From Butyricicoccus_A sp963588905 (GTDB taxonomy: Bacteria; Bacillota; Clostridia; Oscillospirales; Butyricicoccaceae), in NCBI GenBank assembly GCA_963588905.1, contig CAVAJF010000006.1, forward strand, positions 97,618 to 161,617: DNA of 64,000 nucleotides. The letters are read 5' to 3'. Shown piece by piece: positions 41,071 to 49,496 of this stretch. The notes below the pieces were generated by a model. It was not told where the DNA came from. It searched no databases and saw only the letters and a list, made by a program, of their open reading frames with translations. Within the stretch, counting starts at the first letter, position 1. Every line of letters begins with the position of its first letter. Made by a program: the position numbers and the translations under genes.

Positions 41071-41130
41071 AAAGCCAATAAAACAGGAACACAAAATAAG
41101 GAAATACGATGAAATAAGGAGAGATCAAGC

Positions 41131-42438
41131 ATGGATTGGAGAACGTATTATAAAGAACATACGATGAAACCGGAAGATGCTGTGTCCGTGATTAAAGACG
41201 GAGATCGTGTGGTATTCGGTCATGCCGTTGGTGAACCGATCATCTTCCAGCGCACGATGGCGCAGATGGCAGAACAGTTCCACAATGTCGAGGTGGCGCA
41301 CATGGTATACCTTGGCTCCGGTGAGTATTTGCAGCCGGGCATGGAAGAACATTTTCGCCATAATGCACTGTTTGTCGGCGGTCCGGCCCGCAAGGCCATT
41401 GCAGAAAATCGTGCAGATTACACACCGGCGTTCTTTTCCGATGTACCGCACATGTTCCGTAACGGAGAATTGCCGATCGATGTATTTGCGTTTACTTGCT
41501 CGCCTCCGGATGAGCGCGGATATGTTTCTATCGGTCTGTCGTGTGACTACGGTTGGCAGGCTGCGAAGTCCGCAAAGACCGTAATTGCAGAGGTTAATCC
41601 GAATATGCCGCGAACCTTTGGCGAGAGCTTTATTCATGTCACAGACATTGATGGCTTCCTGCTGTCTTGGGAGCCGCTGCCGGAGGCAAAGCCGCCGCGC
41701 ATTACGGAAGAAGACAAAAAGATCGGCAAGTATATTGCGGATTTGGTACATGACGGAGATTGTCTCCAGCTTGGCATTGGCGCAGTACCGGATGCTGTTT
41801 GCTCCTTCCTCGGCGATAAGAAGGATTTGGGACTGCATTCCGAGATGTTCTCGGACGGCGTGCTGCCGTTGTTTGAGAAGGGTGTTATCAATGGATCGCG
41901 CAAGCAGCGCGATGTCGGCCGTGCCTGCGTCACCTTCCTGATGGGCAGCCGTAAGCTGTATGATTTTGTGAACAACAACCCGATGATTCAGATGATGCCG
42001 GTTGACGTCTGCAATAATCCGGCGATTATTTCGCAGAATGATAACGTTGTTTCCATCAACTCCTGCGTACAGGTTGACTTGCAGGGGCAGGTATGTGCAG
42101 AGGCAATCGGTCTGCGGCAGATTTCCGGTATCGGCGGTCAGATGGACTTTGTACGCGGTGCAAACCTGTCCAAGGGAGGCCGTTCGATTATCGCGCTGCA
42201 CTCTACGACAAAGGATGAGTCGGAGTCCAAGATTGTCACGACCATTACTACCGGCGGTCCGGTTACCACAAGCCGCTGTGATGTCAATTATATTGTAACA
42301 GAGTACGGCGTGGCACAGCTGCGCGGACAGACCCTGCGCGAGCGTGCAAAGCGTCTGATTGCCATTGCACATCCAAAGTTCCGTGCAGAGCTGGCAGAAG
42401 AGTATGCAAAGCGCTTCGGCGAAACGCTGGAAGTGTAA
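41131..42438 (+). CDS. abfT: 4-hydroxybutyrate CoA-transferase
   Basis: Moves CoA from acetyl-CoA (or butyryl-CoA) to 4-hydroxybutyrate. 435 residues, similar along its length to Clostridium aminobutyricum AbfT: the MDWRTYYKEHT start and AVSVIKDGDRVVFGHAVGEP match. The catalytic glutamate is E238 in LGLHSEMFSDG, and the CoA loop GIGAVPDAV is present. Followed 42 bases later by the 4-hydroxybutyryl-CoA dehydratase, the natural next enzyme. The later genes of the operon are sugar-type enzymes, so the true substrate could be a more hydroxylated C4 acid. Confidence 0.9.
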   Translation: MDWRTYYKEHTMKPEDAVSVIKDGDRVVFGHAVGEPIIFQRTMAQMAEQFHNVEVAHMVYLGSGEYLQPGMEEHFRHNALFVGGPARKAIAENRADYTPAFFSDVPHMFRNGELPIDVFAFTCSPPDERGYVSIGLSCDYGWQAAKSAKTVIAEVNPNMPRTFGESFIHVTDIDGFLLSWEPLPEAKPPRITEEDKKIGKYIADLVHDGDCLQLGIGAVPDAVCSFLGDKKDLGLHSEMFSDGVLPLFEKGVINGSRKQRDVGRACVTFLMGSRKLYDFVNNNPMIQMMPVDVCNNPAIISQNDNVVSINSCVQVDLQGQVCAEAIGLRQISGIGGQMDFVRGANLSKGGRSIIALHSTTKDESESKIVTTITTGGPVTTSRCDVNYIVTEYGVAQLRGQTLRERAKRLIAIAHPKFRAELAEEYAKRFGETLEV

Positions 42439-42480
42439 AACATAAATACGATAGTAAAGAGCAGAAAGAAGGAATCTATT

Positions 42481-43926
42481 ATGATGACCAAAGAACAGTA
42501 CATCGAATCTCTGCGCAAGCTGCACCTGAAGCTGTATCGCTTCGGCAAGCGAGTAGAAAACGTTGTGGATGATCCGATTGTTCGTCCGTCCCTGAATTCG
42601 TTTGCAGCAACCTATGAGCTGGCAGAGGATCCGCAGTACGAAGATCTGATGACAGCAACTTCGAATCTGACCGGCAAGAAGGTAAACCGTTTTACCCATC
42701 TGCATCAGTCCACCGATGATCTGATTAAAAAGGTAAAGATGCAGCGTCTGCTTGGTCAGAAGACCGCAGCTTGCTTCCAGCGCTGTGTAGGTATGGACGC
42801 AGCAAACGCTGTTTACTCCACCACCTATGAGACCGATGAGGCATGTGGCACCAAGTATCACGAGAACTTTAAGAAGTTCTGGACCATGGTTCAAGACGAA
42901 GATTTAGCAGTAGACGGCGCAATGACCGACGTCAAGGGTGACCGCGGACTGTCTCCGTCCAAGCAGGCTGATCCGGATCTGTTCCTGCATGTCGTAGAGC
43001 GCACGCCGGACGGTGTATATGTTACCGGTGCAAAGGCACATCAGACCGGTTACCTGAACAGCCATTATGTTCTGGTTATGCCGACCATTTCGATGCGTGA
43101 GGGCGATGAAGATTATGCGATTTCCTTCGCGTGCCCGACCGACGCAGAAGGTATCACGCTGATTTTGGGCCGTCAGTCCTGCGATACCCGTAAGACCGAA
43201 GAGTACAATGACATTGATGTCGGCAACAAGCAGTACGGCGGACACGAAGTACTGGTTATCTTTGACCGCGTATTTATCCCGAATGATATGATCTTCCTGA
43301 ATGGCGAGACCGCATTCGCTGGCATGATGGTAGAGCGTTTCGCTGGTTATCATCGTCAGTCTTACGGCGGCTGCAAGGTTGGCGTAGGCGATGTTCTGAT
43401 TGGCGCTACCCAGCTGGCAGTAGAGATGGCAGGCTGTGCAAAGGCTTCCCATGTTAAGGACAAGATCATTGAGATGACCCATTTGAACGAAACGCTGTAT
43501 GCGTGCGGTATCGCATGTTCCTCTCAGGGTGCATCTACCAAGTCTGGCAATTATCTGATTGATTTGCTGCTGGCAAATGTCTGCAAGCAGAACGTCACTC
43601 GTTTCCCGTATGAAATTGCTCGTCTGGCACAGGATCTGGCAGGCGGCCTGATGGTAACCCAGCCGTCCGAGGCAGATTACCGCAATCCGGAAACCCATGA
43701 CTACATTGAGAAGTACCTGAAGGGCGTTGCTTCTGTTCCGACAGAAAACCGTATGCGTGTCCTGCGTCTGATTGAGAACATGACGATGGGTACCGCAGCT
43801 GTTGGCTATTTGCCGGAGTCCATGCACGGCGCAGGCTCTCCGCAGGCTCAGCGCATCATGATCGCTCGTCAGGGCAACATTGAGATGAAGAAAAAGCTGG
43901 CAAAGGCTATCGCTCGCATCGACTAA
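42481..43926 (+). CDS. abfD: 4-hydroxybutyryl-CoA dehydratase / vinylacetyl-CoA isomerase
   Basis: FAD and 4Fe-4S radical enzyme that dehydrates 4-hydroxybutyryl-CoA to crotonyl-CoA by a ketyl radical. 481 residues, closely like C. aminobutyricum AbfD (484). All four cluster ligands are conserved: C98 and C102 in AACFQRCVGMD, H291 and C298 in GYHRQSYGGCKVG. The MHGAGSPQAQRIMIARQ end is also conserved. In known organisms it serves GABA or succinate fermentation to butyrate. Here no 4-hydroxybutyrate dehydrogenase or crotonyl-CoA reductase is adjacent; instead it is joined to an oxidoreductase and split transketolase. Confidence 0.94.
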   Translation: MMTKEQYIESLRKLHLKLYRFGKRVENVVDDPIVRPSLNSFAATYELAEDPQYEDLMTATSNLTGKKVNRFTHLHQSTDDLIKKVKMQRLLGQKTAACFQRCVGMDAANAVYSTTYETDEACGTKYHENFKKFWTMVQDEDLAVDGAMTDVKGDRGLSPSKQADPDLFLHVVERTPDGVYVTGAKAHQTGYLNSHYVLVMPTISMREGDEDYAISFACPTDAEGITLILGRQSCDTRKTEEYNDIDVGNKQYGGHEVLVIFDRVFIPNDMIFLNGETAFAGMMVERFAGYHRQSYGGCKVGVGDVLIGATQLAVEMAGCAKASHVKDKIIEMTHLNETLYACGIACSSQGASTKSGNYLIDLLLANVCKQNVTRFPYEIARLAQDLAGGLMVTQPSEADYRNPETHDYIEKYLKGVASVPTENRMRVLRLIENMTMGTAAVGYLPESMHGAGSPQAQRIMIARQGNIEMKKKLAKAIARID

Positions 43927-43936
43927 GGAGATTACT

Positions 43937-44944
43937 ATGAAAAAGGTTCGCGTTGGTTTAGTCGGTCTTGGACCGCTGGGTAAGGTTCACGCAGAAAACT
44001 TGATGTACCGGATTCCGAATGCACAGCTGGCAGCTGTGTGCACACGCACCCAGTCCAAGCTGGACGAAGTGCGGCGCGATTGGGAAACACCGGAAGTCTA
44101 TACGGATTTTGCAGAGATGCTGGACAAGGCACAACTGGATGCAGTGGCGATTATCTCGCCAACCAATGTACATTTGGAGCATGTTCGTATGGCAGTCGAG
44201 AAGGGTCTGCACATCTTTATTGAGAAGCCGACGGGAATGAATGCGGCAGAATGTGCAGAGATCGAACGCTTGGCGGCACAGAACGGAAAAATATTTGCAG
44301 TTGGATTTATGCGGCGGTTTGACGCATCGTATGCGGATGCCAAACGCCGAATTGAAGCAGGGGAGATTGGCGCACCGATCTTCTTCCGTGGCTACAGCTT
44401 AGACCCAATCTGGCAGGGTGAAGCACAAGTGGCGCGGGCAGAGGCCAACGGCAAATGGTTTGTCGATATGGGCGTGCACGACTATGATCTGGCGCGCTGG
44501 CTGCTTGGCGCAGAACCCAAACAGGCGTTTGCCTGCGGCGGTGCTTATGTATTCGATGGCTTTGCAAAAAATCATGATGTAGACAATGGATTTTCCCTCG
44601 TCAAGTTCGACAACAACGCGGCAGCCTTTTTCTACTGCGGACGCACGGCACCGCATGGATCTCATGTAGAGAGCGAAATTATCGGCACAAAGGGTACACT
44701 TCGTATCTGTGAATCGCCGCGCAGAGCACGGGTGACACAGTTCACCGGTCAGGGAGAGGTGCATGAATGCATCGATCATTATCTTGACCGCTGGGGCGAA
44801 GCATACTATCAGGAGTTACAGCAGTTTGTCAATGAAGTACAGGCGGGAGAACAGGCGCAAAGTGCTACAGCGGCAGACTGCACGGGTGCCGTCAAGCTGG
44901 CAGAGATGATTCTCGAAGCTTATGAGGAACAGTTGGACAAATAA
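43937..44944 (+). CDS. Gfo/Idh/MocA oxidoreductase, inositol dehydrogenase-like
   Basis: 335 residues. The Rossmann glycine loop GLGPLG is near 10-15, the EKP motif has K97, and the catalytic triad completes with D177 and H181 in VDMGVHDYDLARWL: the Lys-Asp-His set of inositol 2-dehydrogenases. It oxidises a ring or chain polyol with NAD. It lies 10 bases after abfD and 25 before the transketolase genes. It is distinct in sequence from the IolG in the second operon, so it probably takes a stereoisomer or a later intermediate. Confidence 0.88.
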   Translation: MKKVRVGLVGLGPLGKVHAENLMYRIPNAQLAAVCTRTQSKLDEVRRDWETPEVYTDFAEMLDKAQLDAVAIISPTNVHLEHVRMAVEKGLHIFIEKPTGMNAAECAEIERLAAQNGKIFAVGFMRRFDASYADAKRRIEAGEIGAPIFFRGYSLDPIWQGEAQVARAEANGKWFVDMGVHDYDLARWLLGAEPKQAFACGGAYVFDGFAKNHDVDNGFSLVKFDNNAAAFFYCGRTAPHGSHVESEIIGTKGTLRICESPRRARVTQFTGQGEVHECIDHYLDRWGEAYYQELQQFVNEVQAGEQAQSATAADCTGAVKLAEMILEAYEEQLDK

Positions 44945-44969
44945 TTCAAGACAAAGACAGGAGAACACT

Positions 44970-45821
44970 ATGAACAAGCAAAAATTGCATGATCTGCGTG
45001 TGTTTGCAGCGGAGATTCGTCTGGAAACCTTGAAGATCATCGGTTCGCGCGGCTTTGGCCATGTCGGCGGCTCGATGTCTATGGCAGATGCTATGGCTGT
45101 GCTGTACGGCGATGTGATGAAGATTGACCCGAAAAATCCGCGTTGGGATGACCGCGACTGGTTTGTACTGTCCAAGGGACATGGCGGTCCGGTGATGTAT
45201 GCAACGCTCGGACTCAAGGGATATTATCCGATGGAATCTGCGTATACACTGAACCAGCCGGGAACCGATTTCCCATCTCATACCGACCGCCGCAAGACGG
45301 TTGGCGTCGATCTGACGACCGGCTCTTTAGGTCAGGGCATGAGTGAAGCTGTTGGCGCAGCACTGGGCAGCAAGGTAAAGGGACGCACCAATCATGTATT
45401 CGTAGCTGTTGGCGACGGCGAGTGCGATGAGGGCGAGATCTGGGAGGCAGCACAGTTTGCCGCTCATTACAAGCTCGACAATCTGGTATGCCTTGTCGAT
45501 AACAACAAGCGTCAGCTGGATGGTGCGGTTGCAGATGTCATGAGCCACGGCAAGGGCATCGGCGCGAAGTTCGATGCATTTGGTTGGCATGTCATTGATG
45601 TCAAGGACGGCAATGATGTCGAGCAGATTTCCGATGCCATTGCAGAGGCATACACGGTAAAGGGACAGCCGACCTGCTTGATTCTTAATACCGTCAAGGG
45701 CAAGGGCGCAACCTTTGCAGAGCCGTCCGGCGCACATTCTTCCCAGCCGACAAAGGAACAGTGGGATGAAGCAATCGCTGCATCGGAAGCACAGCTTGCT
45801 GCCATTAAGGTAGAACAGTAA
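44970..45821 (+). CDS. Transketolase-like protein, N-terminal (TPP-binding) subunit
   Basis: 283 residues from ATG 44970 (CAGGAG upstream). This is the thiamine-diphosphate pyrophosphate domain: GFGHVGGSMS with H31, SKGHGG, GDGECDEGEIWEA (148-160) and the NN at 178-179 that closes the TPP/Mg motif. The Pyr domain is in the next gene. Split transketolases in catabolic operons often have specialised ketose substrates, as in the sulfoquinovose transketolase pathway, rather than pentose-phosphate duty. Here it is inside an inositol/CoA-ester gene set. Confidence 0.92.
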   Translation: MNKQKLHDLRVFAAEIRLETLKIIGSRGFGHVGGSMSMADAMAVLYGDVMKIDPKNPRWDDRDWFVLSKGHGGPVMYATLGLKGYYPMESAYTLNQPGTDFPSHTDRRKTVGVDLTTGSLGQGMSEAVGAALGSKVKGRTNHVFVAVGDGECDEGEIWEAAQFAAHYKLDNLVCLVDNNKRQLDGAVADVMSHGKGIGAKFDAFGWHVIDVKDGNDVEQISDAIAEAYTVKGQPTCLILNTVKGKGATFAEPSGAHSSQPTKEQWDEAIAASEAQLAAIKVEQ

Positions 45822-45835
45822 GGAGGAACGTACCA

Positions 45836-46810
45836 ATGAGCTATACTTTGATTGGAAAGCATGAGAAGGACAGCCGCGCAAACCGCGATGGTTATGTTTC
45901 TGCTATGCTGGAAATGATGGAAACAAATAAAGATCTCATTCATATTGATTGCGACCTGATGGGCTGCATCAATACCGGAAAGCTGCTGAAGGCTTTTCCG
46001 GGACAGACATTTAACGCAGGTATTGCCGAGCAGAACGCTATGGGCGTAGCTGCTGGCATGGCAGCTACCGGTTTGGATGTGTTTATTCACTCGTTCGGCT
46101 GCTTTGCTGCACGCCGTATGTTCGATCAGGCGTTCCTGGCTGCCGGTTATTCTAAGCTTCCGGTACATGTCATCGGTTCTGACCCTGGTGTGTGCGCTGC
46201 ATTCAATGGTGCAACACATATGCCGTTTGAGGATTGTGCGCTGTACATGTCTGTGCCGGATTCCATTGTCATTGATTCCTGCGATTATGCGCAGACCAAT
46301 GCACTGACCAAGAAGCTGGCAAAGGAGCCGGGTCTGAGCTATATGCGTTTGATTCGCAAGGGCTTTACCACGGTATACGCAGACGGCTCCGATTTTGAAA
46401 TCGGCAAAGGCGTTACCTTGAGAGATGGTACAGACGTTACCATTATTGCATCGGGCATTCTGGTTGACGAGGCACTCAAGGCAGAAGAACAGCTCGCTGC
46501 AAAGGGCGTTTCTGCTCGCGTGATTGATATGCACACGTGGAAGCCACTGGATGTAGAGCTGATTCTCAAGGCTGCCAAGGAGACCGGTGCGATTGTAACG
46601 GCTGAGAATCATCAGGTTTCCTGTGGTCTGGGTTCTGCTGTATCCAATGTACTGACCGATCAGTGCTTGGTTCCGCTGGAGCGAATCGGCATTCAGGAAC
46701 AGTTCGGTCAGGTAGGCCCGCAGGACTATCTGATGGAGCAGTATCATCTGCTGGCAGCAGATATTGTCGCAGCAGCTGAAAAGGCGATTGCACGAAAAGC
46801 GTCTCTCTGA
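45836..46810 (+). CDS. Transketolase-like protein, C-terminal subunit
   Basis: 324 residues with the pyrimidine-binding and C-terminal domains. The glutamate that activates TPP is E65 in NAGIAEQNAMG; FNGATHMPFED and YMRLIRKG keep a His and an Arg that contact the substrate phosphate in ordinary transketolases. The 14-base spacing to the N-subunit and the AAGGAGG ribosome site indicate equal expression. Two strong hairpins follow. Residues alone do not say whether donor and acceptor are phosphorylated. Confidence 0.92.
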   Translation: MSYTLIGKHEKDSRANRDGYVSAMLEMMETNKDLIHIDCDLMGCINTGKLLKAFPGQTFNAGIAEQNAMGVAAGMAATGLDVFIHSFGCFAARRMFDQAFLAAGYSKLPVHVIGSDPGVCAAFNGATHMPFEDCALYMSVPDSIVIDSCDYAQTNALTKKLAKEPGLSYMRLIRKGFTTVYADGSDFEIGKGVTLRDGTDVTIIASGILVDEALKAEEQLAAKGVSARVIDMHTWKPLDVELILKAAKETGAIVTAENHQVSCGLGSAVSNVLTDQCLVPLERIGIQEQFGQVGPQDYLMEQYHLLAADIVAAAEKAIARKASL

Positions 46811-46838
46811 ATATTTCCTATACATTCTTAATCGGTTT

Positions 46839-46868
46839 GCAGGCAGTGTCTCCATTGACACTGCCTGC
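46839..46868 (+). terminator. First hairpin after the split transketolase
   Basis: A perfect 12-bp stem (46839-46850 with 46857-46868) with only a weak T-run. Confidence 0.6.
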
Positions 46869-46891
46869 ATTCCTTTTCTCTCATGTGAGGC

Positions 46892-46935
46892 ATCAAAAAA
46901 GCTGTTCATCCAAATAGATGAACAGCTTTTTTGAT
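46892..46935. terminator. Symmetric bidirectional terminator
   Basis: A perfect 19-bp stem (46892-46910 with 46917-46935), with T6 on either strand, between the transketolase and the convergent araC-type gene. Confidence 0.92.
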
Positions 46936-47798
46936 TATTCCTGCATATTTTTGCGTGATTGCCGATATTTTCCGGGTGGCATTCCGACGTATTTATTGAA
47001 CATGGTATTCAGATGACAGATGCTGCTGAATCCCAAATGATCTGCAATATCACCAATTGAAGCACTGCTGTCGGCAAGCAGGCTCTGTGCTTCGCCGATG
47101 CGACGCTTCATGACATACTGCATCGGAGGAACGCCGAATTCATTTTTAAATACGTGAGACAAATAGTACGGGTTTATATGTAGCGATTTGCTGACAACAG
47201 TCAGTGTGATCGGTTCACGATAATGGGAATCTAAGAACTGCTGGATGCGATCGGCGGTCGCAGAAGCGGAGGAGCGCGGTCGAATGACAGCGTGCCGGCT
47301 GCGGCTGAGTAGCATTTCATAGGTCAATAAGAGAAGAGACAGCGCCAAGCTGTTGCAGGTCTCATTGAGATTCTTTTTGTCGTAGGACAGCAAATAAATC
47401 AGATGAAAGATTTCGCCGACCTGCGGCGTCAGCATACCGCAGGAAAGCACGGGTTCTGTTTGCGCATCACACAGTTGATTTTCAGCAAGTCCTAAAAAGG
47501 CAACATTGGAAATTGCGATACTGTAAGACCGGCAGTGTCGCAATTCGTTTGGATCTTCACCATGCAGGACACCGGCATTGCAGATGACAATGTCACCTTC
47601 TTTGACATCGTAAAACTGATTGTTAACCATGTAGCGACCTTCGCCGCTGTACACGTAATATAATTCGAGAAAATTTTCGTGCGTATGAGGGAGCACGGCG
47701 TGCTTGCTGCTATGCTCTTCTGTGATTAAGTGACTGCCGCAAAATTGCGGAATTTTATCACTGTGCAAATGGGTAGATAAAAAATGAGCGGAATTCAT
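46935..47798 (-). CDS. AraC-family regulator with cupin sensor domain
   Basis: 287 residues. The N-terminal half is an AraC cupin-type ligand domain (HTHENFLELYYVYSGEGRYM), and the C-terminal 100 residues hold two HTH motifs, ending HLGFSSICHLNTMFNKYVGMPPGKYRQ. The start is ATG 47798 with AAAGGAG upstream. It sits between the two catabolic operons and reads against both, so it is the likely activator of both in response to the polyol substrate (inference). Confidence 0.9.
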   Translation of the reverse strand: MNSAHFLSTHLHSDKIPQFCGSHLITEEHSSKHAVLPHTHENFLELYYVYSGEGRYMVNNQFYDVKEGDIVICNAGVLHGEDPNELRHCRSYSIAISNVAFLGLAENQLCDAQTEPVLSCGMLTPQVGEIFHLIYLLSYDKKNLNETCNSLALSLLLLTYEMLLSRSRHAVIRPRSSASATADRIQQFLDSHYREPITLTVVSKSLHINPYYLSHVFKNEFGVPPMQYVMKRRIGEAQSLLADSSASIGDIADHLGFSSICHLNTMFNKYVGMPPGKYRQSRKNMQE

Positions 47799-48417
47799 AC
47801 CATAGCTCCTTTCTCTCGTTTTTATTTATTGTAGCACAGTCCGGCTCATGGAACTTTCAACATCTTGCGAAAAAATACTCTGCGATACAATTGTAATGCG
47901 CAAATAAGATACAAATTATCGGCTGATTTCATGAAAAATACAGGTAAACTAAAACAAAATATATGTAATACAGAAATAGCACGCATGGCACGCGAACAAA
48001 ACTATCGGATTCTTGTGGTGATGAGGAAAAATAGAGAAGGAAAGCAAAAAAAATATGGTGACATTTTGTAAATATATTTGTTAAATATTGATTTTTTGCT
48101 TGTTTTTTGTGAAAATTGTAGGATATTGCGCTGGAAATATTGGAAAAAATATCTAGGTGATTTACAGGGATTCAGAATGAAATAGCAATAATCTGTAATA
48201 GATACAAAAAAATCTCGAAAAATCTCGGAAATATAGACACTTTTCACACAATAATCGGATAACGATTTTTTTGAAAATCCCGTATAATAAAAGCATAGTA
48301 AAGAACAAGGCGGGCAAGAAAAATAAATTGCATTTTGCGATATAATCTTGCGTGCTGAAAATGAAAACAGTATGATCGCATCCGATCATAGAGTCACAAG
48401 AGAAGGAGAAATTTCTT
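47799..48417. other. 619-bp AT-rich regulatory gap between araC and iolG
   Basis: No frame here has a ribosome site. It holds the araC promoter region (minus -10 TACAAT, 47828-47833), long A/T tracts, a tandem direct repeat (48208-48227) and a rightward -10 TATAAT (48283-48288) with no good -35. This is unusually long for the window and is probably the activator-binding region of the iolG operon. Confidence 0.5.
48208..48227. promoter_or_regulatory. Tandem 10-bp repeat, candidate AraC-type site
   Basis: AAAAATCTCG occurs twice in a row, centred about 65 bases before the -10 TATAAT. One helical turn of spacing and the position suit an AraC activator. Confidence 0.4.
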
Positions 48418-49434
48418 ATGAAAAAGGTACGAATTGGTCTTCTGGGTGCTGGCCGCATTGGCAAACTGCATGGTGAAAATCTGGCACATTCTGTTCCGGA
48501 AGCAGAGCTGTATGCAGTAGCAGATCCGTTCATGAACGATGCAACCCGTGCATGGGCAGCAGATATGGGTATTGAAAAATGCTATGATGATCCGGAAAAG
48601 ATCTTCTCTGATCCGACCATTGATGCGGTGTTCATTTGTTCCTCTACCAACACCCACGCAGAGTTCATTATCCGCGCAGCGAAGGCTGGCAAGCATGCAT
48701 TCTGCGAGAAGCCGATTGACACCAATCTGGACAAGATTCAGGAAGCTCTGGATGCTGTAAAGGAAGCTGGCGTAAAGCTGCAGGTAGGCTTTGTTCGCCG
48801 CTTTGACCACAACCACAAGATGGTTCGTGATACGGTTGCTTCCGGCAGACTGGGCAAGCCGAACATTGTTAAGGTAACTTCTCGTGACCCAGACCATCAG
48901 TCTATGGATTACATCAAGGTTTCCGGCGGCATCTTCATGGATATGACCATTCATGATTTCGATATGGTTCGCTATTTGGCAGGCAGCGAAGTAACCGAGG
49001 TTACCGCTTACGGCGCAGCACTGTCCGGCGCAGGCTACGACAAGTATGACGACGTAGACACCGCAATCGTTATGATGAAGTTTGAAAACGGCGCACTGGG
49101 CGTTATCGACAACAGCCGTGCCGCTCATTACGGTTACGATCAGCGCACCGAGGTTCATTGCGACAAGGGCTGCGTACAGGTATCCAATGACCTGAATGAT
49201 ACCGCAATGATTTCCAGCGCAGAAGGCGTAGAAGTCGCAAAGCCGACTTGGTTCTTCTTGGAGCGCTACAATAACGCATTTATCGCTGAAGCAAAGGCTT
49301 TTGCTGAGGCTGTTCTCAATGATACCGAGACACCGGTCAATGGTTTTGACGGCATCCAGCCGGTTAAGATCGCAATGGCTGCTGCAAAGTCTCTGAAGGA
49401 AGGCCGCCCGGTTAAGCTGGACGAGATTGGCTAA
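48418..49434 (+). CDS. iolG: Inositol 2-dehydrogenase
   Basis: NAD-dependent oxidation of myo-inositol to scyllo-inosose. 338 residues. Rossmann loop LLGAGRIGKLHGE, then EKP with K98, and GGIFMDMTIHDFDMVRYL with D175 and H179, the Lys-Asp-His catalytic set. SRDPDHQ and GYDQRTEVHCDKG also follow the IolG pattern. First gene of the second operon, with iolI as its last, which supports an inositol substrate. Scyllo- or chiro-inositol or another cyclic polyol remains possible. Confidence 0.88.
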   Translation: MKKVRIGLLGAGRIGKLHGENLAHSVPEAELYAVADPFMNDATRAWAADMGIEKCYDDPEKIFSDPTIDAVFICSSTNTHAEFIIRAAKAGKHAFCEKPIDTNLDKIQEALDAVKEAGVKLQVGFVRRFDHNHKMVRDTVASGRLGKPNIVKVTSRDPDHQSMDYIKVSGGIFMDMTIHDFDMVRYLAGSEVTEVTAYGAALSGAGYDKYDDVDTAIVMMKFENGALGVIDNSRAAHYGYDQRTEVHCDKGCVQVSNDLNDTAMISSAEGVEVAKPTWFFLERYNNAFIAEAKAFAEAVLNDTETPVNGFDGIQPVKIAMAAAKSLKEGRPVKLDEIG

Positions 49435-49445
49435 CAAGCAACTGA

Positions 49446-49473
49446 CCCGGATAGAGTCTATTCTCTATCCGGG
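49446..49473 (+). other. Intra-operon hairpin between iolG and the kinase-like gene
   Basis: A perfect 11-bp stem with a 6-base loop (49446-49456 with 49463-49473) and no T-run, so not an intrinsic terminator. It probably stabilises the iolG mRNA 3' end after processing. Confidence 0.55.
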
Positions 49474-49496
49474 CCGCTTCTAAAAGGAGAAGAGAT

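Noticed and set aside
41125..42894. A 589-codon open frame antisense to abfT/abfD
   Set aside because: Same artefact: biased codons on the coding strand leave few antisense stops. The sense proteins have complete catalytic motifs.
45512..46909. A 465-codon antisense frame over the transketolase genes
   Set aside because: It spans two real genes and their junction with no ribosome site; it is a shadow.
47865..48071. Small forward frame in the araC-iolG gap
   Set aside because: No ribosome site, AT-driven composition, and it overlaps the araC promoter region.
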